From assembly GCF_944380985.1 (NCBI RefSeq), contig NZ_CALWJJ010000001.1, positions 62,001 through 126,000 on the forward strand: a DNA stretch of 64,000 nt. Reading direction: 5' to 3'. Below, in pieces: positions 51,208 to 59,801 of the stretch; position 1 is the stretch's first letter, and every line of letters starts with the position of its first letter. Source of the DNA: an uncultured Agathobaculum sp. Lineage in GTDB: Bacteria > Bacillota > Clostridia > Oscillospirales > Butyricicoccaceae. The notes below the pieces were generated by a model that did no database searches, was not told the origin of the DNA, and saw nothing but the letters and a program-made list of their open reading frames with translations. A program made the translations under genes and the position numbers.

Positions 51208-51849
51208 ATGGATATTGGCATAAAGATCAGGCAGGCACGCATCAACGCAAAGCTGACGCAGGATGAGGCCGCCGCAGCGCTCGATGTCAGCCGCCAGACC
51301 ATCTCTAACTGGGAAACCGGAAAAACCTACCCGGATATTGTTAGCGTCGTCAAAATGAGCGACCTGTATGGTATCAGCCTGGATCATTTGCTCAAGGACG
51401 AAAACGCGGATTATGTGGATTATCTGCGGGAGAGTACGGATGTAGTCGGGAGCCGGCACCGGCAGTCTTTTCTGCTGCTGGTGCTGGCCTATTTGGGCAT
51501 CTGGGCGGTTTCGCTGATTGTGTTTTGGTTCTTCACCAGCGGGTCGGACGCGATGGGGTACAGTATCATGTTCCTGTGGGTGCTGCTGCCGGTCACGACC
51601 TTTGTGATCTCCCTGCTGATCGGCAAAAACGGTTACGGTGGGCGCGCTAAGTGGCTTACTTGCCCTGCCTTTGGTGTGATGTATATGCTGGCAGATTATG
51701 CCACCTTCCGCGCGGCAAATATGGCAGCGTTTGGTCATTTCAACCTGCCGGTGTTCTCTACGATCCTGCCGGTGGCGGTCATTTCGCTGATCGGTATGGC
51801 GATCGGCAGCGAACTGCACCAGTCCGCTGCCGGTAAGCGGCAAGGATGA
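51208..51849 (+). CDS. XRE-family regulator with membrane domain
   Basis: A 213-residue protein. An N-terminal HTH (DIGIKIRQARINAKLTQDEA, ALDVSRQTISNWETGKTYPD, about 1-62) is followed by a linker and about four hydrophobic segments (SFLLLVLAYLGIWAVSLIVF, MFLWVLLPVTTFVISLLIG, and two near the C-terminus). Membrane-attached XRE regulators of this kind are common in Firmicutes and their signals are mostly unknown. AAAGGAG lies 9 nt before the ATG at 51208. It is monocistronic. Confidence 0.88.
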   Translation: MDIGIKIRQARINAKLTQDEAAAALDVSRQTISNWETGKTYPDIVSVVKMSDLYGISLDHLLKDENADYVDYLRESTDVVGSRHRQSFLLLVLAYLGIWAVSLIVFWFFTSGSDAMGYSIMFLWVLLPVTTFVISLLIGKNGYGGRAKWLTCPAFGVMYMLADYATFRAANMAAFGHFNLPVFSTILPVAVISLIGMAIGSELHQSAAGKRQG

Positions 51850-51855
51850 ATCGTA

Positions 51856-51892
51856 AAAAGCGGGCTGTTCCAATCGGACAGCCCGCTTATTC
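51856..51892 (+). terminator. Bidirectional terminator between the XRE gene and sigF
   Basis: AAAAAGCGGGCTGT, loop, ACAGCCCGCTTATT. It lies just after the XRE stop and overlaps the last codons of sigF on the other strand. Confidence 0.75.
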
Positions 51893-52594
51893 TATCAGCT
51901 TTTCCCGCAGCGCCTGTATCGCGCGTTTTTCGATACGCGATACCTGCACCTGAGATACCCCGATAATCTTGGATACCTGTTGCTGCGTCAGATCGCGCGA
52001 AAAGCGCAGGGCGAGCACCTGCTGCTCGCGCGCAGACAGGCTGCGCATCGCCTCGCCCAATGATAAGTACAGGCAGGCACGCTCCTCCATGCCCTCGTCG
52101 CCTATCAGATCGCCCAGCCGCCCACCGCCGGACAGCTCGCGCTCAAATGAGTCGACTGACACCTCTGCCTGCTCGCAAGCGGCGACCTCCTCTGCGGTCA
52201 GCCCTGTGGCTTCGGCCAGTTCGGTGACCGTGGGCGAGCGACCGGTCTTGCTCTCGATCTCACCCTGTACACGCCGCACCCGTGCCGCCCGCTCCTTGAT
52301 CACGCGGCTGACCTTGACCGCACCGTCATCACGCAGAAAGCGCCGGATCTCGCCCGCAATCTTGGGCACCGCATAGGTCGAAAACTCGTTGCCACGCGCG
52401 GGATCGAACCCGCGTACCGCCTTGATAAAGCCCACGCAGGCGAGCTGATACAGATCGTCCGGCTCGGCTCCGCGGCCGTAATACCGCCGCGCGATCGACC
52501 AGATCAGACCGCTGTTATCCTCGATCAGCTGGGCTTCCGCGCCACGGTCTCCTGCCGCAGCGCGCCCTAGCAGGCCGCGCATCTCAGAAGTCAC
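51887..52594 (-). CDS. sigF: Sporulation sigma factor SigF
   Basis: A 235-residue forespore sigma factor: DDLYQLACVGFIKAVRGFDP with RGNEFSTYAVPKIAGEIRRF (region 2), TGRSPTVTELAEATGLTAEE (region 3), and LSAREQQVLALRFSRDLTQQ with VSKIIGVSQVQVSRIEKRAI (region 4). The start is a GTG at 52594 overlapping the spoIIAB stop (GTGA), preceded by AAGGAGAGG. It is held inactive by SpoIIAB and freed when SpoIIE dephosphorylates SpoIIAA. Confidence 0.96.
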   Translation of the reverse strand: MTSEMRGLLGRAAAGDRGAEAQLIEDNSGLIWSIARRYYGRGAEPDDLYQLACVGFIKAVRGFDPARGNEFSTYAVPKIAGEIRRFLRDDGAVKVSRVIKERAARVRRVQGEIESKTGRSPTVTELAEATGLTAEEVAACEQAEVSVDSFERELSGGGRLGDLIGDEGMEERACLYLSLGEAMRSLSAREQQVLALRFSRDLTQQQVSKIIGVSQVQVSRIEKRAIQALREKLIE

Positions 52595-53028
52595 GCATCC
52601 CTCTCCTTAAGTACCTTAACCATGGTCACGAGCGTTCCCTTGCCCGGCGTTGAGCGTACGCGCAGCCGATCGGTAAAGCTCTCCATGATCGTAAATCCCA
52701 TGCCGCTGCGCGTATCATCCCCGGTGGTGAACAGAGGCTGGCGCGCCTGCTCGATATTCTCAATACCGCATCCCGTATCCTTGACCTTGACCTCCAGAAC
52801 GCGTCCCTCGAACAGCCGCACAGCGACTGTGATAAACCCACTGCGGTCGGCATATCCATGCACAATCGCATTGGTGACCGCCTCGCTGACCACCGTTTTG
52901 ATGTCGCCCAACTCCTCCATCATCGGGTCGAGCTGGGCAACAAATGCACCCACCGCCTGGCGTGCAAAGGCCTCGTTGACCGAGTGGCTTTCAAACTTCA
53001 GGCTCATTTTATTGACGACTGCGCGCAC
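52591..53028 (-). CDS. spoIIAB: Anti-sigma F factor SpoIIAB
   Basis: A 145-residue GHKL serine kinase and anti-sigma factor: SLKFESHSVNEAFARQAVGA, the N-box VSEAVTNAIVHGYADRSGFI, G1 DTGCGIENIEQARQPLFTT and G2 RSGMGFTIMESFTD. The start is taken as the GTG at 53028, one nt after the spoIIAA stop (TAAGGTG) and close behind a G-rich ribosome-binding site; an ATG at 53007 lacks such a site. The open frame extends further upstream through spoIIAA in another frame, which is not coding. Confidence 0.94.
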   Translation of the reverse strand: MRAVVNKMSLKFESHSVNEAFARQAVGAFVAQLDPMMEELGDIKTVVSEAVTNAIVHGYADRSGFITVAVRLFEGRVLEVKVKDTGCGIENIEQARQPLFTTGDDTRSGMGFTIMESFTDRLRVRSTPGKGTLVTMVKVLKERDA

Positions 53029-53029
53029 C

Positions 53030-53347
53030 TTACTCCCCCCTTTCAAAAACCATAACCTGCGGCAAGCCGGACGCCTCGAACACCCGCATCGGCTGCGGCG
53101 GTGCGCCGCGCACGACAAATTCCCGTCCACCGCGCGCGCAGGTGCGGTGCAGGTGCAACACGACCGCCAGCCCTGAACTATCCATAAACGTAAGCCCGGA
53201 CAGATCAAGCACCAGTTTTTCGCAAGGGTAGAGTACGAGTAGATCCTCAATCTGCTCAATGGCCGCGCGTGCCGCGTGGTGGTCAAGATCGCCCGTCAGC
53301 GCGACGATCAATGCTCCGCTGTGTTCAGCCTGTGTGATATGCAGCAT
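53030..53347 (-). CDS. spoIIAA: Anti-anti-sigma factor SpoIIAA
   Basis: A 105-residue STAS-domain protein: SGALIVALTGDLDHHAARAA, LVLDLSGLTFMDSSGLAVVL, which holds the Ser phosphorylated by SpoIIAB (in MDSSG), and a C-terminal FEASGLPQVMVFERGE. First gene of the spoIIA operon. Only 78 nt separate it from the folC stop, and most of that is the folC terminator, so its sporulation promoter must overlap the terminator or the end of folC. The start has GAGGTG upstream. Confidence 0.95.
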   Translation of the reverse strand: MLHITQAEHSGALIVALTGDLDHHAARAAIEQIEDLLVLYPCEKLVLDLSGLTFMDSSGLAVVLHLHRTCARGGREFVVRGAPPQPMRVFEASGLPQVMVFERGE

Positions 53348-53374
53348 GTATTTTTCACCTCGTTTTTTTGCAGC

Positions 53375-53404
53375 AAAAAAGGCTTGTACACTTGTACAAG
53401 CCTA
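53375..53404 (-). terminator. Terminator after folC
   Basis: On the minus strand GGCTTGTACAAG, TGTACAAGCC, TTTTTTGC. It is about 22 nt after the folC stop and about 28 nt before the spoIIAA start. Confidence 0.88.
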
Positions 53405-53425
53405 AGTTTACCAATATATTCCTGT

Positions 53426-54730
53426 TTATTCTGCCGTTTTCTGTCGCGACCGCAGGATTTTTTCAACCGTACCGATCAGATAAAGCGAGCCGCAAACCAG
53501 CACGCAATCTTTTGGCGCAGCCTGGTGCATCGCAAAGCCGATCGCCTGCTCGACCGTGTCGCAGGCGTATACCTGCTCACACGAGGATGCGGCGAGCGCA
53601 GCGATGGTTTGCGGCTCAATTGCCCGGCCATCCACCTCGGGCGGACAGGCGTAAAATACGTCCGCCCGGCGCGCGAGCTGCCGCACGCAGAATTCATATT
53701 CCTTGTCTTGCACCATGCCCATGACAACATGCAGGCGACGCATTTTGAGCATGTCGTCCACCGTGCGACAAAGCGCTAACGTACCCGCGGCGTTGTGCGC
53801 GCCGTCGAGCAGCACAAGCGGCTGCTCGACGAGCCGCTCCAGCCGGCCGGGCATGCGCGCGCGCGCCAGTCCGCGCACCGCCGCGCCGACCGGTATTTCC
53901 CAGCCGCGCGCACGCAGCGCCTCTATCGTGCGCAACGCGGTCATGGCATTCTCAATCTGATGATGCCCAGGCATGGCGATGGTATAGCCCTGCCCATCAC
54001 AGATGAACGCCGAACCACCCATATCGCTTCGCAACACCTTGCAGTCCTGCGCGCCGTCAAACCACACTGCGCCGCTCGCCTCACAGGCGTGACGCAGCAC
54101 GATCGTAGCTTCCCCGGTCTGCCCGTGTGCACACACGGCCGCAGATCCCGGCTTAATGATCGCCGCTTTTTCCCCGGCAATCTCGGCGATCGTGTCGCCC
54201 AGCACCTCCATGTGGTCGAGCGAGATGGGCGTAATCACACTGACCTCGGTCGTCTTTACGATATTGGTGGCGTCGCACCGTCCACCAAGCCCGGTCTCAA
54301 GCACGACGATGTCGCACTCCTGCTCTGCAAAATACAAAAAGGCAAGCGCGGTGGTAAATTCAAACGCTCCGATGGATTCACCCGCAGGCAGGCGCAGGCT
54401 TTCGCACGCGACCGATATGCGCTCGGCAAGACGGGTCAGATCGTCGTCCTGTATCATCGCGCCGTCAACGCGGATGCGCTCATAAAACTGCACAATATAC
54501 GGTGAGGTATACAGCCCGACGTGCAATCCCGCAGCCTGCAGCGCGGCGGCAATCATACAGGCGGTTGAGCCTTTACCGTTTGTGCCTGCAATGTGGACAA
54601 ATTGCAGCCTATCCTGCGGATCGCCCAGCGCCGCGCACAACGCCCGGATGCGGTGCAGGCCGGCCTTGCCCGAAAAGCGCCCGAGCGAGTGGATATAATC
54701 AATCGCGGTTTTAGGAAGTTCGGTATCCAT
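53426..54730 (-). CDS. folC: Folylpolyglutamate synthase / dihydrofolate synthase
   Basis: A 434-residue Mur-ligase-like enzyme: IDYIHSLGRFSGKAGLHRIR, FVHIAGTNGKGSTACMIAAA (P-loop), YTSPYIVQFYERIRVDGAMI, VVLETGLGGRCDATNIVKTT and LLDGAHNAAGTLALCRTVDD. It adds glutamate to folates. The start is the ATG at 54730 after AAAGGA. A TATAAT-type -10 lies at 54763-54768 on the minus strand, next to the valS terminator, without a clear -35. Confidence 0.94.
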   Translation of the reverse strand: MDTELPKTAIDYIHSLGRFSGKAGLHRIRALCAALGDPQDRLQFVHIAGTNGKGSTACMIAAALQAAGLHVGLYTSPYIVQFYERIRVDGAMIQDDDLTRLAERISVACESLRLPAGESIGAFEFTTALAFLYFAEQECDIVVLETGLGGRCDATNIVKTTEVSVITPISLDHMEVLGDTIAEIAGEKAAIIKPGSAAVCAHGQTGEATIVLRHACEASGAVWFDGAQDCKVLRSDMGGSAFICDGQGYTIAMPGHHQIENAMTALRTIEALRARGWEIPVGAAVRGLARARMPGRLERLVEQPLVLLDGAHNAAGTLALCRTVDDMLKMRRLHVVMGMVQDKEYEFCVRQLARRADVFYACPPEVDGRAIEPQTIAALAASSCEQVYACDTVEQAIGFAMHQAAPKDCVLVCGSLYLIGTVEKILRSRQKTAE

Positions 54731-54781
54731 AATCGATCCTTTCCTCAAATGGTATTGCCTGTATTATAGCACATTTTTGCG

Positions 54782-54819
54782 AAAAGAAAAGGAGAAACCT
54801 CCGTTTCTCCTTTTCTTTA
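54782..54819 (-). terminator. Terminator after valS
   Basis: AAAGAAAAGGAGAAAC, CTCC, GTTTCTCCTTTTCTTT, with mixed U-tracts on both strands, about 50 nt after the valS stop. Confidence 0.82.
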
Positions 54820-54869
54820 TACGCGGCGCTGTGACGCTGGTCAGTGCTATGTCTTTTAGCAAAGCGTGT

Positions 54870-57491
54870 TTATCCCAGCGCGGCAATGGACTCCTCGAGC
54901 TTTGCAAGATGCTCGCGCAGCTTTTCAGCCTTTTCACGCTCGACGGCAACCACCTTTTCGGGCGCCTTGCCGACAAAGTTCGGGTTGTCCAGCTTTTTCA
55001 TGACGAACGCGATGTCGTCCTCGACCTTGGCTTTCTCCTTTTCCAGGCGGGCGCGCTCAGCGGCAAAGTCGATCAAGTCGCCCATCGGCATATAGAGCTG
55101 CGCGTCACCCGTGACAACGCTTGCCATCTTGGCCGCATCCGCCGGCACCGCGTCGATGAGCTCGATGTCAGACGCATACGCCAGCTTAGGGAAAAAGCCT
55201 GCGCCCGCAGCGAAGGTATCTTTTTTCTCGGTCAGTACAAGTACCTTGGCCTTTTTGGAGGGTGGCACGTTCATTTCGCTACGGCGGTTGCGTATTGCAC
55301 GGACTGCGTCCATCAGCGTCTCCATCTTTGCCTCCTCGGCGGCAAAGTGCAGTTTTTCATCATACTGCGGCCATGCCGACACCATAACCGACGCGCCTTG
55401 GTGCGGCAGCGCCTGCCAGATGGTCTCGGTAATGAACGGCATGAACGGATGCAACAGCTGCATCGCACCCGAGAGTACATAGCACAGCACCTGCTGCACC
55501 TTGCGATCGCCGCTCTGCAGGCGGGTCTTGGCAATCTCGATATACCAGTCGCAAAAGCTATCCCAGATAAAGTCGTTGAGCTTTGCGGCGGCTAGACCAA
55601 GCTCATACTGGTCGATGTTCCGGGTGACCTCGGCGATCAGCGTGTTATATTTGGAGATGATCCACTTGTCCTCGATCGTGAGATCGGCGGGCAGTTCTGC
55701 CGGCTTGTCGCGGTCGATCGTCAGGTTCATCTGAATAAAACGCGACGCATTCCAGATCTTGTTACAGAAGTTGCGGCTTGCCTCGACGCGCTCGGTCGAA
55801 AAGCGCATATCGTTGCCGGGGCTGTTGCCGGTGGCAAGTGTAAAGCGCAGCGCGTCCGCGCCGTACTGGTCGATGATTTCGAGCGGATCAATGCCGTTGC
55901 CGAGCGACTTTGACATCTTGCGGCCCTGCGCGTCGCGCACCAGGCCGTGGATATAGACGGTTTCAAACGGGGTCTGACCCATGTGCTCAACGCCCGAAAA
56001 AATCATGCGGGCAACCCAGAAGAAGATGATGTCATATCCCGTGACGAGTGTTGAGGTCGGGTAAAAATAGTCAAGCTCGGGTGTTTTGTCCGGCCATCCG
56101 AGCGTCGAGAACGGCCACAGCGCGCTTGAAAACCAGGTGTCGAGCACATCCTCTTCCTGCCGCACGTTGTGCGATGCGCACTTCGGACAGATATGCACGT
56201 CCTCTTTGGACACGGTCATCTCACCGCAATCGTCGCAGTAAAAGGCCGGGATGCGGTGGCCCCACCACAGCTGGCGAGAGATGCACCAATCGTGCACGTT
56301 TTCCATCCAGCGTAAATAGGTCTTGGCAAAGCGGTCGGGCACAAATTTGGTCTTGCCCTCGATAACAACGTCCATCGCGGGCTTTGCAAGCGGCGCCATC
56401 TTGACAAACCACTGCGCCGAGGTCATAGGCTCAACCGTCGTGCCGCAGCGGTAGCAGGTGCCGACGTTGTGCTCGTGCTCCTCGGCTTTGACCAGATAAC
56501 CGCCCTCCTCAAGGTCATGGATAACCGCTTTGCGGCACTCGTAACGATCCATTCCCTGATACTTGCCACCGTTTTCGTTGACGGTCGCATCCTCGTTAAA
56601 CACAAGGATCTGTTCGAGATCGTGACGCTGACCCATCTCAAAGTCATTCGGGTCATGGCAAGGCGTGACTTTGACACAGCCCGTGCCGAACGCCATATCG
56701 ACATAATCATCGCCAAAGATCGGGATCTCTCGGTTTACGATAGGCAGAATGCAGGTCTTGCCGATCAGATGCTTGTAGCGCTCGTCATTTGGGTTGACGG
56801 CCACGCCTGTATCGCCCATAAAGGTCTCTGGGCGGGTGGTCGCGACGATAAGGTCGCCCGAGCCGTCTGAAAGTGGATAGCGGATATGCCACAGCTTGCC
56901 CGGCTGGGTCTCGTACTCGACCTCGGCATCCGAGAGCGCGGTTGTGCAGTGCGGGCACCAGTTGATAATGCGGTGACCTTTATAGATAAGACCCTTATGA
57001 TACAGGTTGACGAACACTTCGCGCACCGCCTTGGAGCAGCCCTCGTCCATCGTAAAGCGCTCGCGCGACCAATCGCAGGACGAGCCGAGCTTTTTCAGCT
57101 GGCTGATGATGCGGTCGCCGTATTTATTCTTCCAATCCCACACACGCGCGAGAAACTTTTCGCGGCCGAGATCATAGCGTGTCAGCCCCTCCTCTTTGCG
57201 GAGGTTTTCCTCCACCTTGATCTGGGTTGCAATGCCTGCGTGGTCGGTGCCCGGCATCCAGAGTGTTTCAAACCCCTGCATGCGTTTGGTGCGGATCAGA
57301 ATGTCCTGCAGCGTCTCGTCAAACGCATGGCCCATGTGCAGCTGACCGGTAACGTTCGGAGGCGGAATGACAATGGTATAGGGCTTTTTATCCGGGTTGA
57401 CCTCGGCATGAAAAAAGCCGGAGGTATTCCAGAAGTCATACAACTTGTCCTCGACCGCTTTCGGGTCATAGGTCTTTGGCAATTCGCTCAT
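54870..57491 (-). CDS. valS: Valyl-tRNA synthetase
   Basis: An 873-residue class I synthetase: [20 protein letters not shown] (HIGH-type motif HMGH), the editing domain with [20 protein letters not shown], the KMSKS loop [20 protein letters not shown], and a C-terminal coiled coil ([20 protein letters not shown]). It charges tRNA-Val. Its leader is a T-box (57573-57815) with a GUC specifier. It is a standalone gene; folC follows after a terminator. Confidence 0.97.
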   Translation of the reverse strand: MSELPKTYDPKAVEDKLYDFWNTSGFFHAEVNPDKKPYTIVIPPPNVTGQLHMGHAFDETLQDILIRTKRMQGFETLWMPGTDHAGIATQIKVEENLRKEEGLTRYDLGREKFLARVWDWKNKYGDRIISQLKKLGSSCDWSRERFTMDEGCSKAVREVFVNLYHKGLIYKGHRIINWCPHCTTALSDAEVEYETQPGKLWHIRYPLSDGSGDLIVATTRPETFMGDTGVAVNPNDERYKHLIGKTCILPIVNREIPIFGDDYVDMAFGTGCVKVTPCHDPNDFEMGQRHDLEQILVFNEDATVNENGGKYQGMDRYECRKAVIHDLEEGGYLVKAEEHEHNVGTCYRCGTTVEPMTSAQWFVKMAPLAKPAMDVVIEGKTKFVPDRFAKTYLRWMENVHDWCISRQLWWGHRIPAFYCDDCGEMTVSKEDVHICPKCASHNVRQEEDVLDTWFSSALWPFSTLGWPDKTPELDYFYPTSTLVTGYDIIFFWVARMIFSGVEHMGQTPFETVYIHGLVRDAQGRKMSKSLGNGIDPLEIIDQYGADALRFTLATGNSPGNDMRFSTERVEASRNFCNKIWNASRFIQMNLTIDRDKPAELPADLTIEDKWIISKYNTLIAEVTRNIDQYELGLAAAKLNDFIWDSFCDWYIEIAKTRLQSGDRKVQQVLCYVLSGAMQLLHPFMPFITETIWQALPHQGASVMVSAWPQYDEKLHFAAEEAKMETLMDAVRAIRNRRSEMNVPPSKKAKVLVLTEKKDTFAAGAGFFPKLAYASDIELIDAVPADAAKMASVVTGDAQLYMPMGDLIDFAAERARLEKEKAKVEDDIAFVMKKLDNPNFVGKAPEKVVAVEREKAEKLREHLAKLEESIAALG

Positions 57492-57572
57492 AGATCTATC
57501 TCCTTTATGATAATATAACCGCTTTATAGCGAAAAGTACGCAAATATAAGCCTATATGAACGAAAATAGGCT

Positions 57573-57815
57573 TTAACAAAAAAGCACGCTCTGTCCCTAC
57601 ATAGGACGAAGCGTGCTCCGTGGTACCACCTAATTTCGCGGCGAATGCCGCGCACTCATTGGCCCGTAACGCGGGCGACGGGATAGCTTACCATATCTTC
57701 AGCCATCCTGCTCCAAAGCGACTTTTTCCCCTCCGCCGCAGGGCTTGCACCAAACCGCCCGTTCTCTAAAGCGCGCAAAGCAGGGATACTCCTCTTTTTC
57801 ATCGCATTTTGCTTA
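57573..57815 (-). ncRNA. T-box leader of valS
   Basis: On the minus strand an AGTA-containing Stem I (CCTGCT paired with AGCAGG), the apical AGAGAA/GGTTTGGTGCAAG parts, a probable specifier GTC (Val) at 57720-57722, then the T-box sequence GGTGGTACCACGG (about 57618-57630). The terminator GCACGCT...AGCGTGC with TTTTTTG follows (57577-57616). Uncharged tRNA-Val should bind and prevent termination. A further hairpin AAGCCTAT/ATAGGCTT lies at 57548-57573. Confidence 0.93.
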
Positions 57816-57826
57816 TTAACTTAATT

Positions 57827-57855
57827 AGTATAGCGATATTATGTGAATTTGTCAA
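57827..57855 (-). promoter_or_regulatory. Promoter of valS T-box transcript
   Basis: On the minus strand consensus TTGACA (57850-57855), 17 nt, TATACT (57827-57832). Confidence 0.85.
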
Positions 57856-58134
57856 GGCGTTACGCTTCTGTCGTGTTAGTTTCACCGTATTCCGCTTTCA
57901 TGCCGCCTATGTCTATCTGGTCAGTGCAGTGGACGATGTCATCCGCTATCTGAATCTGATGGGCGGAGCCGACGACCGCTGCGCGGCACTTGTCTCGCTG
58001 CGGTAGGCGCTATGAGTTAGCGCTGCAAGTTTTGTTGCTGGCGTCTGACTGGCTGTTTCGGTATACAAACGCATTATCGATATAATGTGAGCGCCAAAAA
58101 ACCGTTGTTTAAGCACATTCTATATAAATACCCC
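57856..58134. other. Intergenic region between the divergent valS and pheS promoters
   Basis: About 280 nt with no supported gene. A short plus-strand frame (about 57856-58006) reads codon-like toward its end (AVDDVIRYLNLMGGADDRCA) and then stops, with no ribosome-binding site, so it may be the 3' remnant of a lost gene. Nothing else recognisable is seen. Confidence 0.5.
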
Positions 58135-58163
58135 TTGCAATTTGCGCCGGGATGTGTTTTAAT
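58135..58163 (+). promoter_or_regulatory. Promoter of pheS T-box transcript
   Basis: TTGCAA (58135-58140), 17 nt, TTTAAT (58158-58163). A TATTAT a little downstream is an alternative -10. Confidence 0.6.
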
Positions 58164-58189
58164 TATTCTATTATGATATAAAGACACCT

Positions 58190-58444
58190 GCAATGAACAG
58201 GGAAAGTAACGCCATTTTCCTCTTTATCAGAGAAGGCGGCCGTTTGGCTGGGAGCCGCCCAAGGAGGTCTGACGTGAAGTTCCCCTGCGAGCACCCGCGC
58301 TCAACGGCTTTTCTAGTAGGCGCAGGCGAGTAACGCCCCGTTACCGGCGTCCAATGAGCGCCCGGCATGCCCGGGAATCAGGGTGGTACCACGGAAGATA
58401 TTTTGCGTCTTTCGTCCCTATTGACGGGACGGAAGGCGTTTTTG
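58190..58444 (+). ncRNA. T-box leader of pheST
   Basis: Stem I opens with CAGGG and AGTAACG and closes with CCCTG. The specifier loop reads GAAG then TTC (Phe) at 58280-58282. The T-box sequence GGTGGTACCACGG is at 58382-58394, and the terminator GCGTCTTTCGTCCC, loop, GGGACGGAAGGCG, TTTTT follows (58405-58444). Uncharged tRNA-Phe should allow readthrough into pheS. Confidence 0.93.
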
Positions 58445-58536
58445 TATATACGGGTATCCAAAGCGATCGCATACGCGCTGGTGCGCGGAAACTTTCGTTA
58501 CTACTATAAAATCACATTCTAAAGGAGAATGAGAAT

Positions 58537-59556
58537 ATGAAAGAAAAGCTGCAAGGCATTTTGCAAGCCGCCAAAGAGCAGCTTGCCGCTGCCGTGGATG
58601 CGCGCGCTCTCGATGAGGCGCGCGTCAAGTTCCTTGGCAAAAAGGGCGAGCTGACCGCGCTTTTAAAGGGCATGAAGGATGTCGCGCCTGAGGATCGTCC
58701 AGCGGTCGGCCAGATGGTAAACGACGTGCGTGCTGAGATCGAGTCCATCATCGACGCGCGCCGGCAGACCATGGCTGAGGCTGCGCTCGCACAAAAGCTC
58801 GAGGCGGAAACCATTGACGTCACCCTGCCGGGCGAGGAGGTCATCATTGGTAAGGAGCATCCGCTGAACATCGTGCTCGACGAGCTGAAGGAAATCTTCA
58901 TCGGCCTTGGTTTCTCGATTGCCGAAGGGCCGGAAGTCGAGCTTGACCACTATAACTTTGAGGCGCTCAACATCCCGAAAGACCATCCCGCGCGCGATAC
59001 GCAGGACACGTTCTATATTTCGGACAACGTTGTGCTGCGCACCCAGACCTCGGGCATGCAAGTGCGTGTGATGGAAAAGAAAAAACCGCCGATCCGCATC
59101 ATCGCTCCCGGCCGTGTTTACCGCTCGGACGCGGTCGACGCCACCCACTCCCCGCTGTTCCATCAGATTGAAGGGCTGGTCGTTGACAAGGGCATCCGCA
59201 TGTCCGACCTGAAGGGCATTCTTGAGCTGTTTGCCAAAAAACTGTATGGAGAGGACACAGTCGTCCGCTTCCGACCGCACCACTTCCCGTTTACCGAACC
59301 CTCGGCGGAAATGGACATCCAGTGCTACCGTTGCCACGGCGCGGGCTGCCCGCTATGCAAGGGCGAAGGCTGGATCGAGATCCTCGGCTGCGGCATGGTG
59401 CATCCCAAGGTGCTCGAGGTCAGCGGTATCGACCCCGAGGTGTATTCGGGCTATGCATTCGGCATCGGCCTTGAACGCACGGTCATGGGCCGGTATAAGA
59501 TTGACGACATCCGTCTGTTTTATGAAAATGACGTAAGATTCTTGCACCAGTTTTAA
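58537..59556 (+). CDS. pheS: Phenylalanyl-tRNA synthetase alpha subunit
   Basis: A 339-residue alpha subunit: an N-terminal coiled coil (about 1-90, with [20 protein letters not shown]), and the catalytic domain with [40 protein letters not shown] (motif 2) and [20 protein letters not shown] (motif 3). A four-Cys segment ([20 protein letters not shown]) suggests a zinc site in the usual loop. The start follows AAAGGAG. It is first in pheST, controlled by the T-box. Confidence 0.97.
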   Translation: MKEKLQGILQAAKEQLAAAVDARALDEARVKFLGKKGELTALLKGMKDVAPEDRPAVGQMVNDVRAEIESIIDARRQTMAEAALAQKLEAETIDVTLPGEEVIIGKEHPLNIVLDELKEIFIGLGFSIAEGPEVELDHYNFEALNIPKDHPARDTQDTFYISDNVVLRTQTSGMQVRVMEKKKPPIRIIAPGRVYRSDAVDATHSPLFHQIEGLVVDKGIRMSDLKGILELFAKKLYGEDTVVRFRPHHFPFTEPSAEMDIQCYRCHGAGCPLCKGEGWIEILGCGMVHPKVLEVSGIDPEVYSGYAFGIGLERTVMGRYKIDDIRLFYENDVRFLHQF

Positions 59557-59801
59557 GTGCTGACGCGCTTATAGGGCGAATCCAATTCCCCCATACAAAA
59601 ATTAAATTTCTATGAAACCTAATTTTGATACCCCCTGGACGCCGCCCAAGGCGGCTGGGTCAGGATTGTAAAAACGCAGGTACACGCCCCGCGTTTTTAC
59701 AGCAATTGCGCAGTAATTCCCATTTAAATGCGCGCCTCACGGCGCGGCTGCGCTGCATGTGCGGTATCCTTACTTTTACGATAAAGGAGCGCGAATCCCC
59801 T
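59557..59801 (+). other. Long intercistronic gap between pheS and pheT
   Basis: 245 nt between two genes that are usually almost adjacent. It contains an AAAATTA/TAATTTT hairpin (about 59597-59625) and composite hairpin element E3 (59632-59764). The pheT ribosome-binding site (AAAGGAG) follows near 59783-59789. The pheT frame is open upstream through this region by chance. Confidence 0.75.
59632..59764 (+). repeat. Composite hairpin element, copy E3
   Basis: In transcription direction: core ACGCCGCCCAAGGCGGC plus TGGGTCAGG; hairpin GTAAAAACGC...GCGTTTTTAC; AGCAATTGCG and neighbours in place of the third hairpin; then GCGCGCCTCACGGCGCG and GCATGTGCGG. The core, the A-rich hairpin and the last block align with E1 (5513-5630) and E2 (5911-6030), in the same orientation relative to gene direction. 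Confidence 0.7.

Noticed and set aside
53029..53286. Upstream extension of the spoIIAB frame
   Set aside because: It overlaps spoIIAA in another frame and reads as Cys/Arg-rich nonsense. A GTG with a ribosome-binding site at 53028 fits.
53795..54505. 236-codon plus-strand frame opposite folC
   Set aside because: Shadow of folC, with no ribosome-binding site and no recognisable domain.
58220..58260. GGCGGC/GCCGCC stem in the pheS leader as an element copy
   Set aside because: It is part of Stem I of the T-box and has another context.
59625..59801. Upstream extension of the pheT frame
   Set aside because: It crosses hairpin element E3, and the family start (MKLPFSWLSDYTD) with a ribosome-binding site is at 59802.
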